Shown here: positions 33,409 through 42,241 of the stretch, one piece after another
Layout of the letters: the number at the start of each line of letters is the position of its first letter
Numbering within the stretch: position 1 is the first letter of the stretch
Source: Lichenibacterium ramalinae
GTDB lineage: Bacteria > Pseudomonadota > Alphaproteobacteria > Rhizobiales > Beijerinckiaceae
Reading direction: 5' to 3'
Assembly (NCBI RefSeq): GCF_004137085.1
Contig: NZ_QYBC01000004.1
Coordinates: forward strand, 124,001 to 188,000
DNA: 64,000 bases
Notes under the pieces: generated by a model
Seen by the model: the letters and a program-made list of their open reading frames with translations, nothing else
The model's database searches: none
Told to the model about the DNA's origin: nothing
Made by a program: the position numbers and the translations under genes

Positions 33409-34251
33409 TCAACTTTCCACAACAACCCGGGCGAACACCAGCACGTCGACGCCGGCGGCGCCGGCACGCAGCAGGGCGCGCGCCGCGGCGTTGAGCGTCG
33501 ACCCGGTGGTCAGCACGTCGTCGACGAGCAGCACGCGCCGGCCCGCCACCGCCCAGGCCCGCTCCGGCACCACCGCGAAGGCCCCCTGCACGTTGGCGAT
33601 GCGCTGCGGCCGGGTCATGCCGACCTGGCTGGCCGTGGCCTTGACGCGCCGCAGCGCCATCGGGTCCCAGGCGACCCCGGACAGGCGCGACACTTCGCCG
33701 GCCAGTACCGCGGCCTGGTTGAACTGGCGGCGCCACAGCCGGCCGCGGTGGAGCGGGATCGGCACGATGATGTCGGATTCGGCGAGGAGCTCGGCCCCGG
33801 CCCGCGCCATCCAGGCGCCGAGCGGGCGGGCGAGGTCCAGCCGGTCGCCGTATTTCAGCCCGTGCATCAACCGCCGCGCCGGGCCGTCCTCGAACCGCTC
33901 CACGGCCCGTGCCCGGCCGAAGACGGGCGGGTGGGCCATGGCGTCGGGCGACAGCAGTCCCGTGCCGAGGTCCTGGGCGAAGGGGAGGCCGAGCCGCTCG
34001 CAGAAGGGCCGCTCGATGAAGCGCGTGGCGCCCCAGCAGGCGCCGCAGAGGCCCCGGCCCCCGCCCTCCGTGGCGCGCCGGCACGCCAGGCACACGGGGG
34101 GGAACACGAGGTCGAGCGCCGCCCGGCCGAGCCGCGCCGCGGCCTCGGCCAGGCGTCGCCCGCCGTCAGGCCGCATGCGGCTGCCGCCCGCGGGGACCGG
34201 TGCCGGCACGCGGGTCGCGAAACCGCCGGAGCCTCGCCGCGCCTTCGCCAT
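33409..34251 (-). CDS. ComF family phosphoribosyltransferase-like protein
   Basis: A 280-residue ComF-type protein. It has an N-terminal zinc-finger-like cysteine set (PPVCLACRRAT, LCGACWG) and a C-terminal phosphoribosyltransferase fold with the PRPP loop VLLVDDVLTTGSTLN. ComF is needed for DNA uptake in naturally competent bacteria, but homologues are nearly universal. The ATG at 34251 gives a short basic N-terminus; another possible start is at 34176. The frame is open beyond this, which I reject because it runs over the divergent carboxypeptidase gene. It heads the comF-grxC-DUF1178 operon. Confidence 0.9.
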   Translation of the reverse strand: MAKARRGSGGFATRVPAPVPAGGSRMRPDGGRRLAEAAARLGRAALDLVFPPVCLACRRATEGGGRGLCGACWGATRFIERPFCERLGLPFAQDLGTGLLSPDAMAHPPVFGRARAVERFEDGPARRLMHGLKYGDRLDLARPLGAWMARAGAELLAESDIIVPIPLHRGRLWRRQFNQAAVLAGEVSRLSGVAWDPMALRRVKATASQVGMTRPQRIANVQGAFAVVPERAWAVAGRRVLLVDDVLTTGSTLNAAARALLRAGAAGVDVLVFARVVVES

Positions 34252-34393
34252 GATGGCGCGCCCCGGTGTGGCGCCGGGCCGACAGGGAACGAAACGGACC
34301 TTTCCAACGGACCGGGCCGCCGTTAAACCTTTCGACGGCCGCGACAGCGAGGCGTCGTGTCCGATCCATGCCGTCCCTTCGGAATGTCCCTCG

Positions 34394-35959
34394 ATGAATT
34401 TCACCCAAGCGTGCTGGCGGTCGGCCCTGTCGACCCTGGCGCTCGGCGTCGCCCTGATCGGCCCGGCCGTCGCCAACCCGACCCTGGTGGTGGATGCCGC
34501 GAGCGGCGAAGTCCTGTACAAGGACATGGCGACGGCGCCCTGGTTCCCGGCATCCACCACCAAGCTGATGACCGTCTATGTGGCGCTCAGCAAGGTCAAG
34601 GAAGGGCGCATCAGCCTCAACACGCCGTTGCGCGTCTCGGCCTACGCGGCCAGCATGGAGCCCTCCAAGATGGGCTTCCGCCCGGGCACGCTGGTGACGC
34701 TCGACAACGCGCTGAAGATGCTGATGGTGAAGTCGCCCAACGACATCGCCGTCACCATCGCGGAGGGGATCTCGGGTTCGGTGCCGGCCTTTGCCGAGGA
34801 GATGAACGCCTACGGCCAGCGGCTCGGCCTGCACGAATCGCATTTCGCCAACCCCAACGGCCTGCCCGATCCCAACCATTATTCCTCGGCGCGCGACATG
34901 GCGATGATCGCCCGCGGCCTCATCCGTGAGTTCCCCGAGGAACAGGACCTCTTCAACATCGGCGCCCTGCAGTTCGGCGGCAAGCTGATCCCCAACCACA
35001 ACGGGCTGCTCGGGCGCTACCCGGGCGTCGACGGCATGAAGACCGGCTACACCTGCTCGGCGGGCTACAACGTCGTCGAGAGCGCGACGCGCGGCGACCG
35101 TCGGCTGCTCGTGGTCATCATGGGGGCGCCGTCCACCAACGAGCGCAACCTGCGCGCCGTGTCGCTGTTCGAGAAATACTTCTCCAACCCGGGGTCGGGC
35201 CTCGGCAACGTGGCCGACCTGCCGCAGAGCGACGTCGTGGCACCGCCCGACATGCGCGGCCAGATCTGCGGGCCCGGCCGTCACAACGCCATCCAGGAGG
35301 CCGAGGCCGAGGACGCCGCCATCCTGCCGGCGTCGTCCGCCCCGGCCGCCGCCGTCCCGCTGTTCGGCCGCGCGCCCGAGCGGGCCGACGTCGTCAACAT
35401 GGCGGCGACGCCCGCGACGGCGCTCGGCGGCCTGGCCGCCCTGCTGCATGCCCGCGACGCCGTCGTGCCCGTGCGGGTCTTCGTCGGCCCGGCACCGGGG
35501 ACCGACATCGCCGCCGTCGGCGCCATCGAGGAGGCGGTGCCGGGCCCCGGCGCCAGGGCCATCGGCAGGGCCGCCGCGGCGGATGCCGCCAAGGACGGGA
35601 CGGGCGCGCCGGCCCTGGCCCAGGCCGTCGACCCCAGCGACCCGACGGTCGGCACGGTCGCACCGCTGGCCCTCGCCGGCGCCGCGACCCCGGCCGCGCT
35701 CGCGGCCGCCAACAAGGTGGTGAAGGGCCACGGCCGCCTGATGGCCCGGCCCTCGCGCGGCGGCCACGCGCCGACCGCCGCTCCGGCGAAAGCCGAACCC
35801 AAAGCCGTCGCCGTCAAGCCCCAGGCTGCCAAGCCCCAGGCCGCCAAGCCCAAACTAAAGGCCAGCCAGTCCAAGGCCGGCAAGGCGGCTCCCGCCGCGA
35901 AGAGCCGGGTCGCCGCCAAGCCCCCGGCGAAGGGCCGGAAGAAGACGGCCGGGCGGTGA
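34394..35959 (+). CDS. D-alanyl-D-alanine carboxypeptidase (S11) with basic C-terminal tail
   Basis: An exported peptidoglycan-trimming enzyme of 521 residues. A signal peptide ends near residue 28 (AVANP). The penicillin-binding motifs are S54-TTK57, S114-PN116 and K216-TG218, all intact. The catalytic part ends near residue 300. The remaining 220 residues are Ala/Pro-rich with a long final run of Lys/Ala/Pro repeats (KPQAAKPQAAKPK), probably periplasmic and able to bind the cell wall or DNA-like polyanions. The ATG at 34394 is right before a clean signal sequence. It is divergent from comF across 142 bases, and the CobW-type gene follows 37 bases after. Confidence 0.93.
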   Translation: MNFTQACWRSALSTLALGVALIGPAVANPTLVVDAASGEVLYKDMATAPWFPASTTKLMTVYVALSKVKEGRISLNTPLRVSAYAASMEPSKMGFRPGTLVTLDNALKMLMVKSPNDIAVTIAEGISGSVPAFAEEMNAYGQRLGLHESHFANPNGLPDPNHYSSARDMAMIARGLIREFPEEQDLFNIGALQFGGKLIPNHNGLLGRYPGVDGMKTGYTCSAGYNVVESATRGDRRLLVVIMGAPSTNERNLRAVSLFEKYFSNPGSGLGNVADLPQSDVVAPPDMRGQICGPGRHNAIQEAEAEDAAILPASSAPAAAVPLFGRAPERADVVNMAATPATALGGLAALLHARDAVVPVRVFVGPAPGTDIAAVGAIEEAVPGPGARAIGRAAAADAAKDGTGAPALAQAVDPSDPTVGTVAPLALAGAATPAALAAANKVVKGHGRLMARPSRGGHAPTAAPAKAEPKAVAVKPQAAKPQAAKPKLKASQSKAGKAAPAAKSRVAAKPPAKGRKKTAGR

Positions 35960-35996
35960 GGCCCGCCGTTCCGGCGACGGCGGTCCGCGCGCCGTG

Positions 35997-37019
35997 ATGT
36001 CGCCGGACAGGCCGGCTGCCGTGCCGGTCGGCATCCTCACCGGCTTCCTCGGTGCCGGCAAGACCACGCTGCTCAACCGCATGCTCGCCGCGCCCGGCTT
36101 CGGACGGACGGCCGTGATCGTCAACGAGTTCGGGGAGGTCGGCCTCGACCATCTCCTCGTCGAGGCCGTGACCGGGGACATGCTGGTCCTCACCACGGGC
36201 TGCATCTGCTGCGCGGCGCGCGGCGACCTGCTGGCCGCCGTCGACGGCCTGATGGCCCGCCGCGCCACGCTCGGCTTCGACCATATCGTGGTCGAAACCA
36301 CGGGCCTCGCCGACCCCGGCCCCGTGCTCAACGCCCTGCTGCTCGGGCCCGGCCTCGCCGGGAACTCCAGCATCGACGGCGTGCTCACCCTCGTGTCGGC
36401 GCCGGACGGCGCCGCCGCTCTGGCCGGCCACGCCGAGGCCGGCCATCAGGTGGCGCTGGCCGACCGCATCCTGCTGAGCAAATGCGACCTCGCCGGGCCG
36501 TCGCCGGAGCTGCTGTCGCGGCTCGCCGCCCTGAACCCGACGGCGCCGGTGGCGGAGGCCCGAGCGGTGGCGATGACGCGCGACCTCTTCGCCGCCGATG
36601 CCCGCCACACCGCCAGGCCGGCCCCGGACCACCGTCACCATCACCATGCCGCCGACGCCCGCATCCGCGCCGTGGTGCTCCGGGCAGGGGTGCTCGAGGC
36701 CGGGCGCCTCGGCGCCTTCATCGCCGACCTCCAGGGCCGGCACGGCGCGGCGCTGCTGCGCCTCAAGGGGGTGGCGGCCCTGCATCACGCGCCCGAGCGG
36801 CCTACCGTGGTGCAGGCCGTCGGGCACCTGCTGCATCCCGGGCGCCACCTCGACGGCTGGCCGGGCGGGGAGCCGCGGACCGAACTCGTCGCCATCCTCG
36901 ATGGGGTCGATGCAGCCGCCGTGACGGCGCTGTGGGACGGCTATTGCGGCGGGCCCGCCATCGACAGGCCCGACGCCGCCGCCCTCATGCCGGACGGCGG
37001 GCCCGGGCTCTTCGGCTGA
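35997..37019 (+). CDS. CobW/COG0523-family metallochaperone GTPase
   Basis: A 340-residue G3E GTPase. Walker A lies at residues 15-24 (TGFLGAGKTT), the metal-binding CxCC at C69-I-C71-C72, the G-protein motif ETTGLADPGP follows, and the base-recognition SKCDL comes later. A His-rich loop (DHRHHHHAAD, about residue 210) precedes a C-terminal CobW domain. Such proteins deliver zinc, cobalt, nickel or iron to enzymes. Only an aldo/keto reductase gene separates it from the nickel-pincer cofactor cluster that begins at 38243, which makes nickel a reasonable guess for its metal. The start ATG at 35997 is chosen over the GTG at 35994. Confidence 0.9.
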   Translation: MSPDRPAAVPVGILTGFLGAGKTTLLNRMLAAPGFGRTAVIVNEFGEVGLDHLLVEAVTGDMLVLTTGCICCAARGDLLAAVDGLMARRATLGFDHIVVETTGLADPGPVLNALLLGPGLAGNSSIDGVLTLVSAPDGAAALAGHAEAGHQVALADRILLSKCDLAGPSPELLSRLAALNPTAPVAEARAVAMTRDLFAADARHTARPAPDHRHHHHAADARIRAVVLRAGVLEAGRLGAFIADLQGRHGAALLRLKGVAALHHAPERPTVVQAVGHLLHPGRHLDGWPGGEPRTELVAILDGVDAAAVTALWDGYCGGPAIDRPDAAALMPDGGPGLFG

Positions 37020-37049
37020 GACCGGCCCGGCCCCCGCCCTTCGGCGCCG

Positions 37050-38117
37050 TCACTCCATGACGGGCGCCAGCTTCTGCACGCTTTCGACCTCCTCGCCCAG
37101 CCAGGCATTGGTCTTGGCGGTGCCGTCGAAGGTCGAGCTCGTCTTGAACAGCTCGTACTTGCCTTCGATGGCATAGGGGCGCGAGCGCGACAGGAGTTCG
37201 GCGACGGCGGCCTTGTCCATCGGCTGGAAGCTCGCCACGGCTGCGAAGGCCTGGTCGAGGTCGGACTGCCGCTCCATGCCGGTGATGACGACCGACGTCG
37301 GCAGGTTCAGGCAGTAGTGCAGGTATTCGATCGGCTCGATCGGGGCCCCGCTCTTCAGCAGCACCGAATCGGCGAAGGTCTTCATGCCGAGAACGCCGAT
37401 GCCGTGCTGCACCAGATAGGGCAGCACGAGATGGGCGAAGGACCGGAAATGAGCGTCCATGACGTTTAACGGCATCTGCACGGCGTCGAAGTGGAAGGCG
37501 CGTTCCGCCGCGACGTCGAGCATCTGCAGGTGGATGCGGGGGTCCTTGTGGCCGGTGAAGCCGATGTGGCGGATCTTGCCGGCCTTCTGGGCCTCGACGA
37601 AGGCCTCCATGGCGCCGCCCTCGCCGAAGATGCGGTCCGGATCGTCGTAGCGCAGGATCTCGTGGTGCTGCACGAGGTCGATGCGATCGGTTCGCAGGCG
37701 CTTCAGCGACGTGTCGATCTGCTTGGTGGCTTCCGCCTTGGAGCGGCCGTCCATCTTCGACATGAGATAGACCTTGTCGCGATAGCCGCCCTGATCGAGC
37801 GCCACGCCCATGCGCAGTTCGGAACGGCCCTCGTTGTAGTCCCAGCAATTGTCCAGGAAGGTGATGCCGCGGTCGACGGCCTGGTGGATCAGCTTGACCG
37901 AATCATCGTCGGTGAGGACGCTCTTGCCGATGTGGAAGCCGCCGAGGCCGATGGCCGACACGGTCTCGCCGGTGCGCCCGAGCTTGCGGTACAGCATCTC
38001 GCCGCGCTTCTCGCCGGCATGCCCGACGAAGGGAAGGTCGGCCGGGTCGACGGGACGGTTCAGGCCCTGGGGCAGGGCCGGCGGCAGCGTGGCGGCGTTT
38101 TGCGGGGCGGTCGACAT
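37050..38117 (-). CDS. Aldo/keto reductase (cytoplasmic paralogue)
   Basis: A 355-residue NADPH-type aldo/keto reductase: LGRTGETVSAIGLGGFHIG opens the barrel, GITFLDNCWDYNEGRSE holds the catalytic Asp/Tyr, then LSK or MSKMD and HHEILRYDDPDRI, and the terminal KYELFKTSSTFDG. It has no export signal. It is clearly a paralogue of the exported enzyme at 42363: most of the barrel aligns, including GHKDPRIHL, QMPLNVMDAHFRSF and TAKTNAWLG. It is convergent with the CobW gene and divergent from larC, so it flanks the nickel-pincer cluster on the left. Substrate is unknown. Confidence 0.9.
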   Translation of the reverse strand: MSTAPQNAATLPPALPQGLNRPVDPADLPFVGHAGEKRGEMLYRKLGRTGETVSAIGLGGFHIGKSVLTDDDSVKLIHQAVDRGITFLDNCWDYNEGRSELRMGVALDQGGYRDKVYLMSKMDGRSKAEATKQIDTSLKRLRTDRIDLVQHHEILRYDDPDRIFGEGGAMEAFVEAQKAGKIRHIGFTGHKDPRIHLQMLDVAAERAFHFDAVQMPLNVMDAHFRSFAHLVLPYLVQHGIGVLGMKTFADSVLLKSGAPIEPIEYLHYCLNLPTSVVITGMERQSDLDQAFAAVASFQPMDKAAVAELLSRSRPYAIEGKYELFKTSSTFDGTAKTNAWLGEEVESVQKLAPVME

Positions 38118-38242
38118 GGGCGTCCTCTCCTGAAAGACCGGACCGCGGCGATGCGCCCCCGCGCGATGGCGGGGACGCCGTGGATCCGGCACGGCCGGTC
38201 AACGTTGTCGTCGCGTTAAGGTTTGGGGCGTCGGAGTCGCGG

Positions 38243-39625
38243 TTGGACATTCATCTGGATCCGCTCGGCGGATGGTCGGGCGACATGTTCGCGGCGGCAT
38301 TGCTGGACGCCTTCCCGCAGCACTGGCCCGCCGTGCGGGACGCGGTGGCGACCCTCGGCCTCGGATCGGGCGCCGAAGTGCGGCTCGTGGCCCACCGCGA
38401 CGCCGCCGGCCTCACGGGGCGGCGCTTCCTGGTGGCGGCCGAAGGCGGCTGGCATGCCGGCCACGGCGATCATGGGCACGATCACCGCCATGGGCATGAC
38501 CATGATCACCACCATGGGCACGATCAGCACCATGAGTACGGGCACCACCACCACCACGACAACGACCACCGGCATGGGCACCGTCATCCTGCGGAGGATC
38601 GCGCCCACCAGCATCGCGCGTGGTCGTCGATCCGGGCCCTGATCGAGGCGTCCGGCCTCGACGTGCGGGTCAAGCGCGAGGCCGTGGCGATCTTCGCCGG
38701 CCTCGCCGCGGCCGAGGCCGAGGTTCACGGCGTCGCCGTCGACGAGGTCGCGTTCCACGAGGTGGGGGCGGTGGATTCGATCGTCGACATCGTGGCGGCG
38801 GCCCAGCTCATCGCCCTGGTGGATGCCCGCCGCTGGAGCGCGGCACCGCTGCCGCTCGGCTCCGGCCGGGTGCGGACGGCGCACGGCATCCTGCCGGTCC
38901 CGGCGCCCGCCACCGCGCTGCTGCTGCGCGGCCTCGACACGATCGACGACGGTGTCCCGGGCGAACGCGTCACCCCGACGGGCGCGGCGGTGGCACGCCA
39001 CCTGCTGCTCGGCGCCGGCCCGGCCGCAGCGCGGCCGCGCCGCCTCGCGGCGAGCGGCACCGGTTTCGGCACCCGGACGCTGCCGGGCCTGTCGAACTGC
39101 CTGCGCGTCCTCGCCTTCGCGCCCGCCGAGGCGGCGACGCCGGGGCCCGCCAGCGCCTTCGCGCATCGCGAGCTCGGCGTCATCGCCTTCGAGGTCGACG
39201 ACCTGTCGGCCGAGGACCTGTCCAACGGGCTCGACCACATCCGCGCCATGGCGGGCGTCCATGACGTCGTGCAGGGCGTCGTCTTCGGCAAGAAGGGGCG
39301 GGTGGCGACCCACGTGCAGGTGCTGGTGGCGCCCGACCGGCTCGACGCCGCCATCGCGCTCTGTTTCGCCGAAACCAGCACCATCGGGCTGCGGTTCCAC
39401 ACCGTGCAGGGCGCGGCCCTGCCGCGCGGCTTCGACACGGTCGCGGTGGGGGAGCGTTCGCTCCGCACCAAGCACGTGACGCGGCCCGACGGCAGCCGCA
39501 CCGCCAAGACCGAGGCCTCCGACGTCGCCGCGGAGCCGGGTCACGCGGCGCGACTGAAACTGCGGCGGGACGCGGAGGACGTGGCCCTCGGCCGCCTCGC
39601 CGCGCAGGGGGAGGACGGGGCTTGA
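38243..39625 (+). CDS. larC: LarC: nickel insertion protein for the nickel-pincer cofactor
   Basis: A 460-residue LarC, which uses CTP to insert nickel into P2TMN to make the nickel-pincer nucleotide (NPN). It opens with MDIHLDPLGGWSGDMF, the family N-terminus, read from a TTG at 38243 behind GGAG; a GTG at 38180 would add 21 atypical residues. A linker at 71-124 contains 25 histidines in runs such as GHHHHHD, probably a nickel store. The core continues with AVDEVAFHEVGAVDSIVDI, GVPGERVTPTGAA and STIGLRFHTVQG. The stop overlaps the larE start by 4 bases. It heads larC-larE-larB-permease. Confidence 0.92.
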   Translation: MDIHLDPLGGWSGDMFAAALLDAFPQHWPAVRDAVATLGLGSGAEVRLVAHRDAAGLTGRRFLVAAEGGWHAGHGDHGHDHRHGHDHDHHHGHDQHHEYGHHHHHDNDHRHGHRHPAEDRAHQHRAWSSIRALIEASGLDVRVKREAVAIFAGLAAAEAEVHGVAVDEVAFHEVGAVDSIVDIVAAAQLIALVDARRWSAAPLPLGSGRVRTAHGILPVPAPATALLLRGLDTIDDGVPGERVTPTGAAVARHLLLGAGPAAARPRRLAASGTGFGTRTLPGLSNCLRVLAFAPAEAATPGPASAFAHRELGVIAFEVDDLSAEDLSNGLDHIRAMAGVHDVVQGVVFGKKGRVATHVQVLVAPDRLDAAIALCFAETSTIGLRFHTVQGAALPRGFDTVAVGERSLRTKHVTRPDGSRTAKTEASDVAAEPGHAARLKLRRDAEDVALGRLAAQGEDGA

Positions 39626-40443
39626 CGGACATCGGTACGGGCGCGGCGGCGGAGCGCCTGGAGGCTGTTCTGCGCGGCATGGCCGACGGCGTCGCGGTCG
39701 CGGTGAGCGGCGGCATCGACAGCCTGACCCTGGCGGCCCTGGCCCATGCGGCTGGCCCGAAGGCGACGATGTTCCACGCCGTCTCGGCGGCGGTGCCGGG
39801 CGACGCCACGGCCCGTGTCGAGCGGCTGGCCGCCGAGCGGGGCTGGCGGCTGCGCGTGGTCGAGGCCGGCGAGTTCGACGACGCCGATTACGTCGCCAAC
39901 CCGACCAACCGCTGCTTCTTCTGCAAGACCAACCTTTACGGCACCATCGCCCGGCACACGGCGGTGCAGATCGTGTCGGGCGCCAACACCGACGACCTCG
40001 GCGAATACCGGCCCGGCCTCGACGCCGCCCGCAACCAGGCCGTGCGCCACCCCTACCTCGAGGCCGGCATCGACAAGCGGACCGTGCGGGCGCTGGCCCG
40101 TCGGGCCGGGCTCGGCGACCTCAGCGAACTCCCGGCCGCGCCCTGCCTGTCGAGCCGCGTCGAGACCGGGATCGCCATCCGGCCCGAGGTCCTGCGCGCC
40201 ATCCATGCGACCGAGCGCGACCTCGCGGGCGACTTCCCCCGCGGCACGGTGCGGTGCCGCGTCCGCGCCGCCGGCGTGGTGGTCGAACTCGATCCCGCCA
40301 CCCTGGCGGCCCTCGGGGTGGAGCGGCGGGAAGCCGTGGCCAGCGGCGTGGCACGCCGCTTCGATGGGCTGCTGCCCAGCGCCGCCCTCACCTTCGCGCC
40401 CTATCGCAACGGGTCGGCTTTCCTGCAGGGGCACGAGCACTGA
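39622..40443 (+). CDS. larE: LarE: sulfur transferase of nickel-pincer cofactor synthesis
   Basis: A 273-residue PP-loop ATP pyrophosphatase family enzyme that converts the carboxyl groups of P2CMN to thiocarboxylates. The PP-loop is SGGIDS (29-34). C98 and C101 (RCFFCK) plus C175 (APCLSSR) match the three-cysteine type of LarE, which holds a [4Fe-4S] cluster for catalytic sulfur transfer. The Lactobacillus enzyme instead sacrifices a single cysteine. The N-terminus begins right at the overlap with larC (ATGA). The stop shares one base with the larB start (TGATG). The [4Fe-4S] reading is an inference from the cysteine pattern. Confidence 0.93.
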   Translation: MTDIGTGAAAERLEAVLRGMADGVAVAVSGGIDSLTLAALAHAAGPKATMFHAVSAAVPGDATARVERLAAERGWRLRVVEAGEFDDADYVANPTNRCFFCKTNLYGTIARHTAVQIVSGANTDDLGEYRPGLDAARNQAVRHPYLEAGIDKRTVRALARRAGLGDLSELPAAPCLSSRVETGIAIRPEVLRAIHATERDLAGDFPRGTVRCRVRAAGVVVELDPATLAALGVERREAVASGVARRFDGLLPSAALTFAPYRNGSAFLQGHEH

Positions 40444-41147
40444 TGGCGGAGTTCAAGCTCGACCTCGCCCGCCACGAGCGCATCGGCCTCGACGAGGCGA
40501 TCTTCTGCGCCGGCAAGACCGCCGACCAGATCGCCGCCATCCTCGACGCCTTCCCGGCCGGGGGCGGCCTGTTGCTGACGCGGCTCGATGCGGCGAAATT
40601 CCAGGCGCTCCCGCCGCGCCTTCGCGACGCGCTCGACTACGAGCCCCTGTCGCGCACGGCCGTGCACGGAGCCCCGCGGGTGCCGCGCCGCGGCGACCCT
40701 GTCGCCGTGGTGATGGCCGGCACGTCGGACGTGCCGATGGGGCGGGAAGCCTGCCGGACGCTGGCGTTCAACGGCCAGCCCCACACCGCCTTCACCGACA
40801 TCGGCGTCGCGGGCCTGTGGCGCCTGCTCGACCGGATCGAGGAGATCCGCCGCGCGCCCGTCGTCATCGTGGCGGCCGGCATGGATGCCGCCCTGGTCAG
40901 CGTCGTGGGCGGCCTCGTCCGGTCGCCCGTCGTGGCACTGCCGACCTCGGTGGGCTACGGCGTCGCCGAGGGCGGCATGCCGGCGCTGCATTCGGCGTTG
41001 GCGAGTTGCGCGCCCGGCGTGGCGGTGGTCAATATCGACAACGGCTATGGCGCGGCCTGCGCGGCGCTGCGCATCTGCAGCCTGCTGGCGCGGCGCGAGG
41101 ACGGCCCGGCGGCCGCGGCCGGCGCCGCCCATGCCGTGACGCCGTGA
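40443..41147 (+). CDS. larB: LarB: NaAD carboxylase of nickel-pincer cofactor synthesis
   Basis: A 234-residue protein of the PurE-like LarB family, which carboxylates the pyridinium ring of nicotinic acid adenine dinucleotide and splits off AMP to start NPN synthesis. Visible family segments are LDLARHERIGLDEAIFCAGK near the start, AVVMAGTSDVPMGREACRTL (substrate loop), VVIVAAGMDAALVSVVGGL and ALPTSVGYGVAEGG, and NIDNGYGAA near the end. It starts at 40443 and overlaps larE. The last codons lie in a 15-base tandem repeat that continues past the stop. Confidence 0.93.
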   Translation: MAEFKLDLARHERIGLDEAIFCAGKTADQIAAILDAFPAGGGLLLTRLDAAKFQALPPRLRDALDYEPLSRTAVHGAPRVPRRGDPVAVVMAGTSDVPMGREACRTLAFNGQPHTAFTDIGVAGLWRLLDRIEEIRRAPVVIVAAGMDAALVSVVGGLVRSPVVALPTSVGYGVAEGGMPALHSALASCAPGVAVVNIDNGYGAACAALRICSLLARREDGPAAAAGAAHAVTP

Positions 41148-41180
41148 GCCGTGACGCCTTGAGCCATGACGCCGTGAGCC
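41136..41180 (+). repeat. Three tandem 15-base repeats across the larB stop
   Basis: GTGACGCCGTGAGCC, GTGACGCCTTGAGCC and ATGACGCCGTGAGCC follow head to tail. The first contains the larB TGA; the others lie in the short gap before the nickel permease. The repeats keep adding in-frame TGA-like and ATG/GTG bases, and may be a slippage product. Confidence 0.8.
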
Positions 41181-41194
41181 GGGAAGGGACCGGG

Positions 41195-42241
41195 ATGCTG
41201 TCGCGCTTTTCGCCCGGGTCGGTCCGCCTGCGCACCAGGGTGGCGGGCATCTACGCCCTGCTGATCGGCGCCAACATCGGAGCCTGGCTCTGGGCCTTCG
41301 TGGCCTTTCGCGGCCACCCGACGCTGCTCGCCCTGGCGCCGCTGGCCTATAGTTTCGGGCTGCGCCACGCCTTCGACGCCGACCATATCGCCGCCATCGA
41401 CAACGTCACCCGCAAGCTCATGGCGGAGGGGCGCAAGCCGCTGTCGGTGGGCCTGTGGTTCTCGCTCGGGCACTCGACCGTCGTGGTGGCGCTGTCGCTG
41501 CTGATCGCCGCAACGACGGCGGCCCTGCAGGACAGGTTCGAGGCCATGCGGGCTATCGGTTCGCTGATCGGCACGGGCGTGTCGGTCGCCTTCCTGTTCC
41601 TCATCGCGGCCGCCAACATCGTGGTGCTGGCCGGCGTATGGCGCACCTTCCACAGCGTCAAGCGCGGCGGGCCGCTGGTCGAGGAGGACGTGGACCGCCT
41701 GCTGGCGGGCCGGGGCCTCCTGGCCCGGGTATTCCGCCCGGTCTTCGGCATCGTCCGCCGCTCGTGGCACATGTACCCGCTGGGCCTGCTCTTCGGCCTC
41801 GGCTTCGACACCGCCACGGAGGTGGGCCTGCTCGGCATCTCGGCCAGCACGGCGAGCCAGGGGCTCTCGGTGTGGAGCATCATGATCTTTCCGGCCCTGT
41901 TCACCGCCGGCATGACGCTGCTCGACACCACCGACAGCGTGCTGATGGTGGGCGCCTACGGCTGGGCCTTCGCCAAGCCGATTCGCAAGCTCTACTACAA
42001 CATGACCATAACGCTGGTGTCGGTGGTGATGGCGTTGCTGGTGGGCGGCCTCGAGGCCCTCGGCCTCGTCGCCGACCGGTTGAAGCTCGACGGCGCCTTC
42101 TGGGCCGGTGTCGGGGCGCTCAACGACAATTTCGGCATCCTCGGCCTCGTCATCATCGCCCTCTTCGCCGTCAGCTGGGCCGTCTCGGTCGCGGTCTACC
42201 GCTACAAGCGCTACGACGAGGCGGAAGCCGAGGCGGCCTGA
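41195..42241 (+). CDS. NiCoT-family nickel/cobalt permease (HoxN/NixA type)
   Basis: A 348-residue membrane protein with about eight helices. The NiCoT signature H58-AFDADH64 (RHAFDADHIAAIDN) is intact in helix 2, followed by the other family blocks GLWFSLGHSTVVV, GLGFDTATEVGLL and LFTAGMTLLDTTDS. It imports nickel or cobalt with high affinity. The ATG at 41195 lies behind GGGAAGGGA. It follows larB after 47 bases and is almost certainly in the same transcript, feeding nickel to LarC. The C-terminal DEAEAEAA codons are duplicated past the stop. Confidence 0.94.
   Translation: MLSRFSPGSVRLRTRVAGIYALLIGANIGAWLWAFVAFRGHPTLLALAPLAYSFGLRHAFDADHIAAIDNVTRKLMAEGRKPLSVGLWFSLGHSTVVVALSLLIAATTAALQDRFEAMRAIGSLIGTGVSVAFLFLIAAANIVVLAGVWRTFHSVKRGGPLVEEDVDRLLAGRGLLARVFRPVFGIVRRSWHMYPLGLLFGLGFDTATEVGLLGISASTASQGLSVWSIMIFPALFTAGMTLLDTTDSVLMVGAYGWAFAKPIRKLYYNMTITLVSVVMALLVGGLEALGLVADRLKLDGAFWAGVGALNDNFGILGLVIIALFAVSWAVSVAVYRYKRYDEAEAEAA

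Noticed and set aside
38118-38242. Search for a nickel-cobalt riboswitch upstream of larC
   Set aside because: The 125 bases show no multi-stem junction that I could fold by eye; nothing to support it.
38453-38617. His/Asp codon run in larC suspected as assembly error or repeat expansion
   Set aside because: The frame is continuous and LarC proteins are known to carry His-rich linkers.
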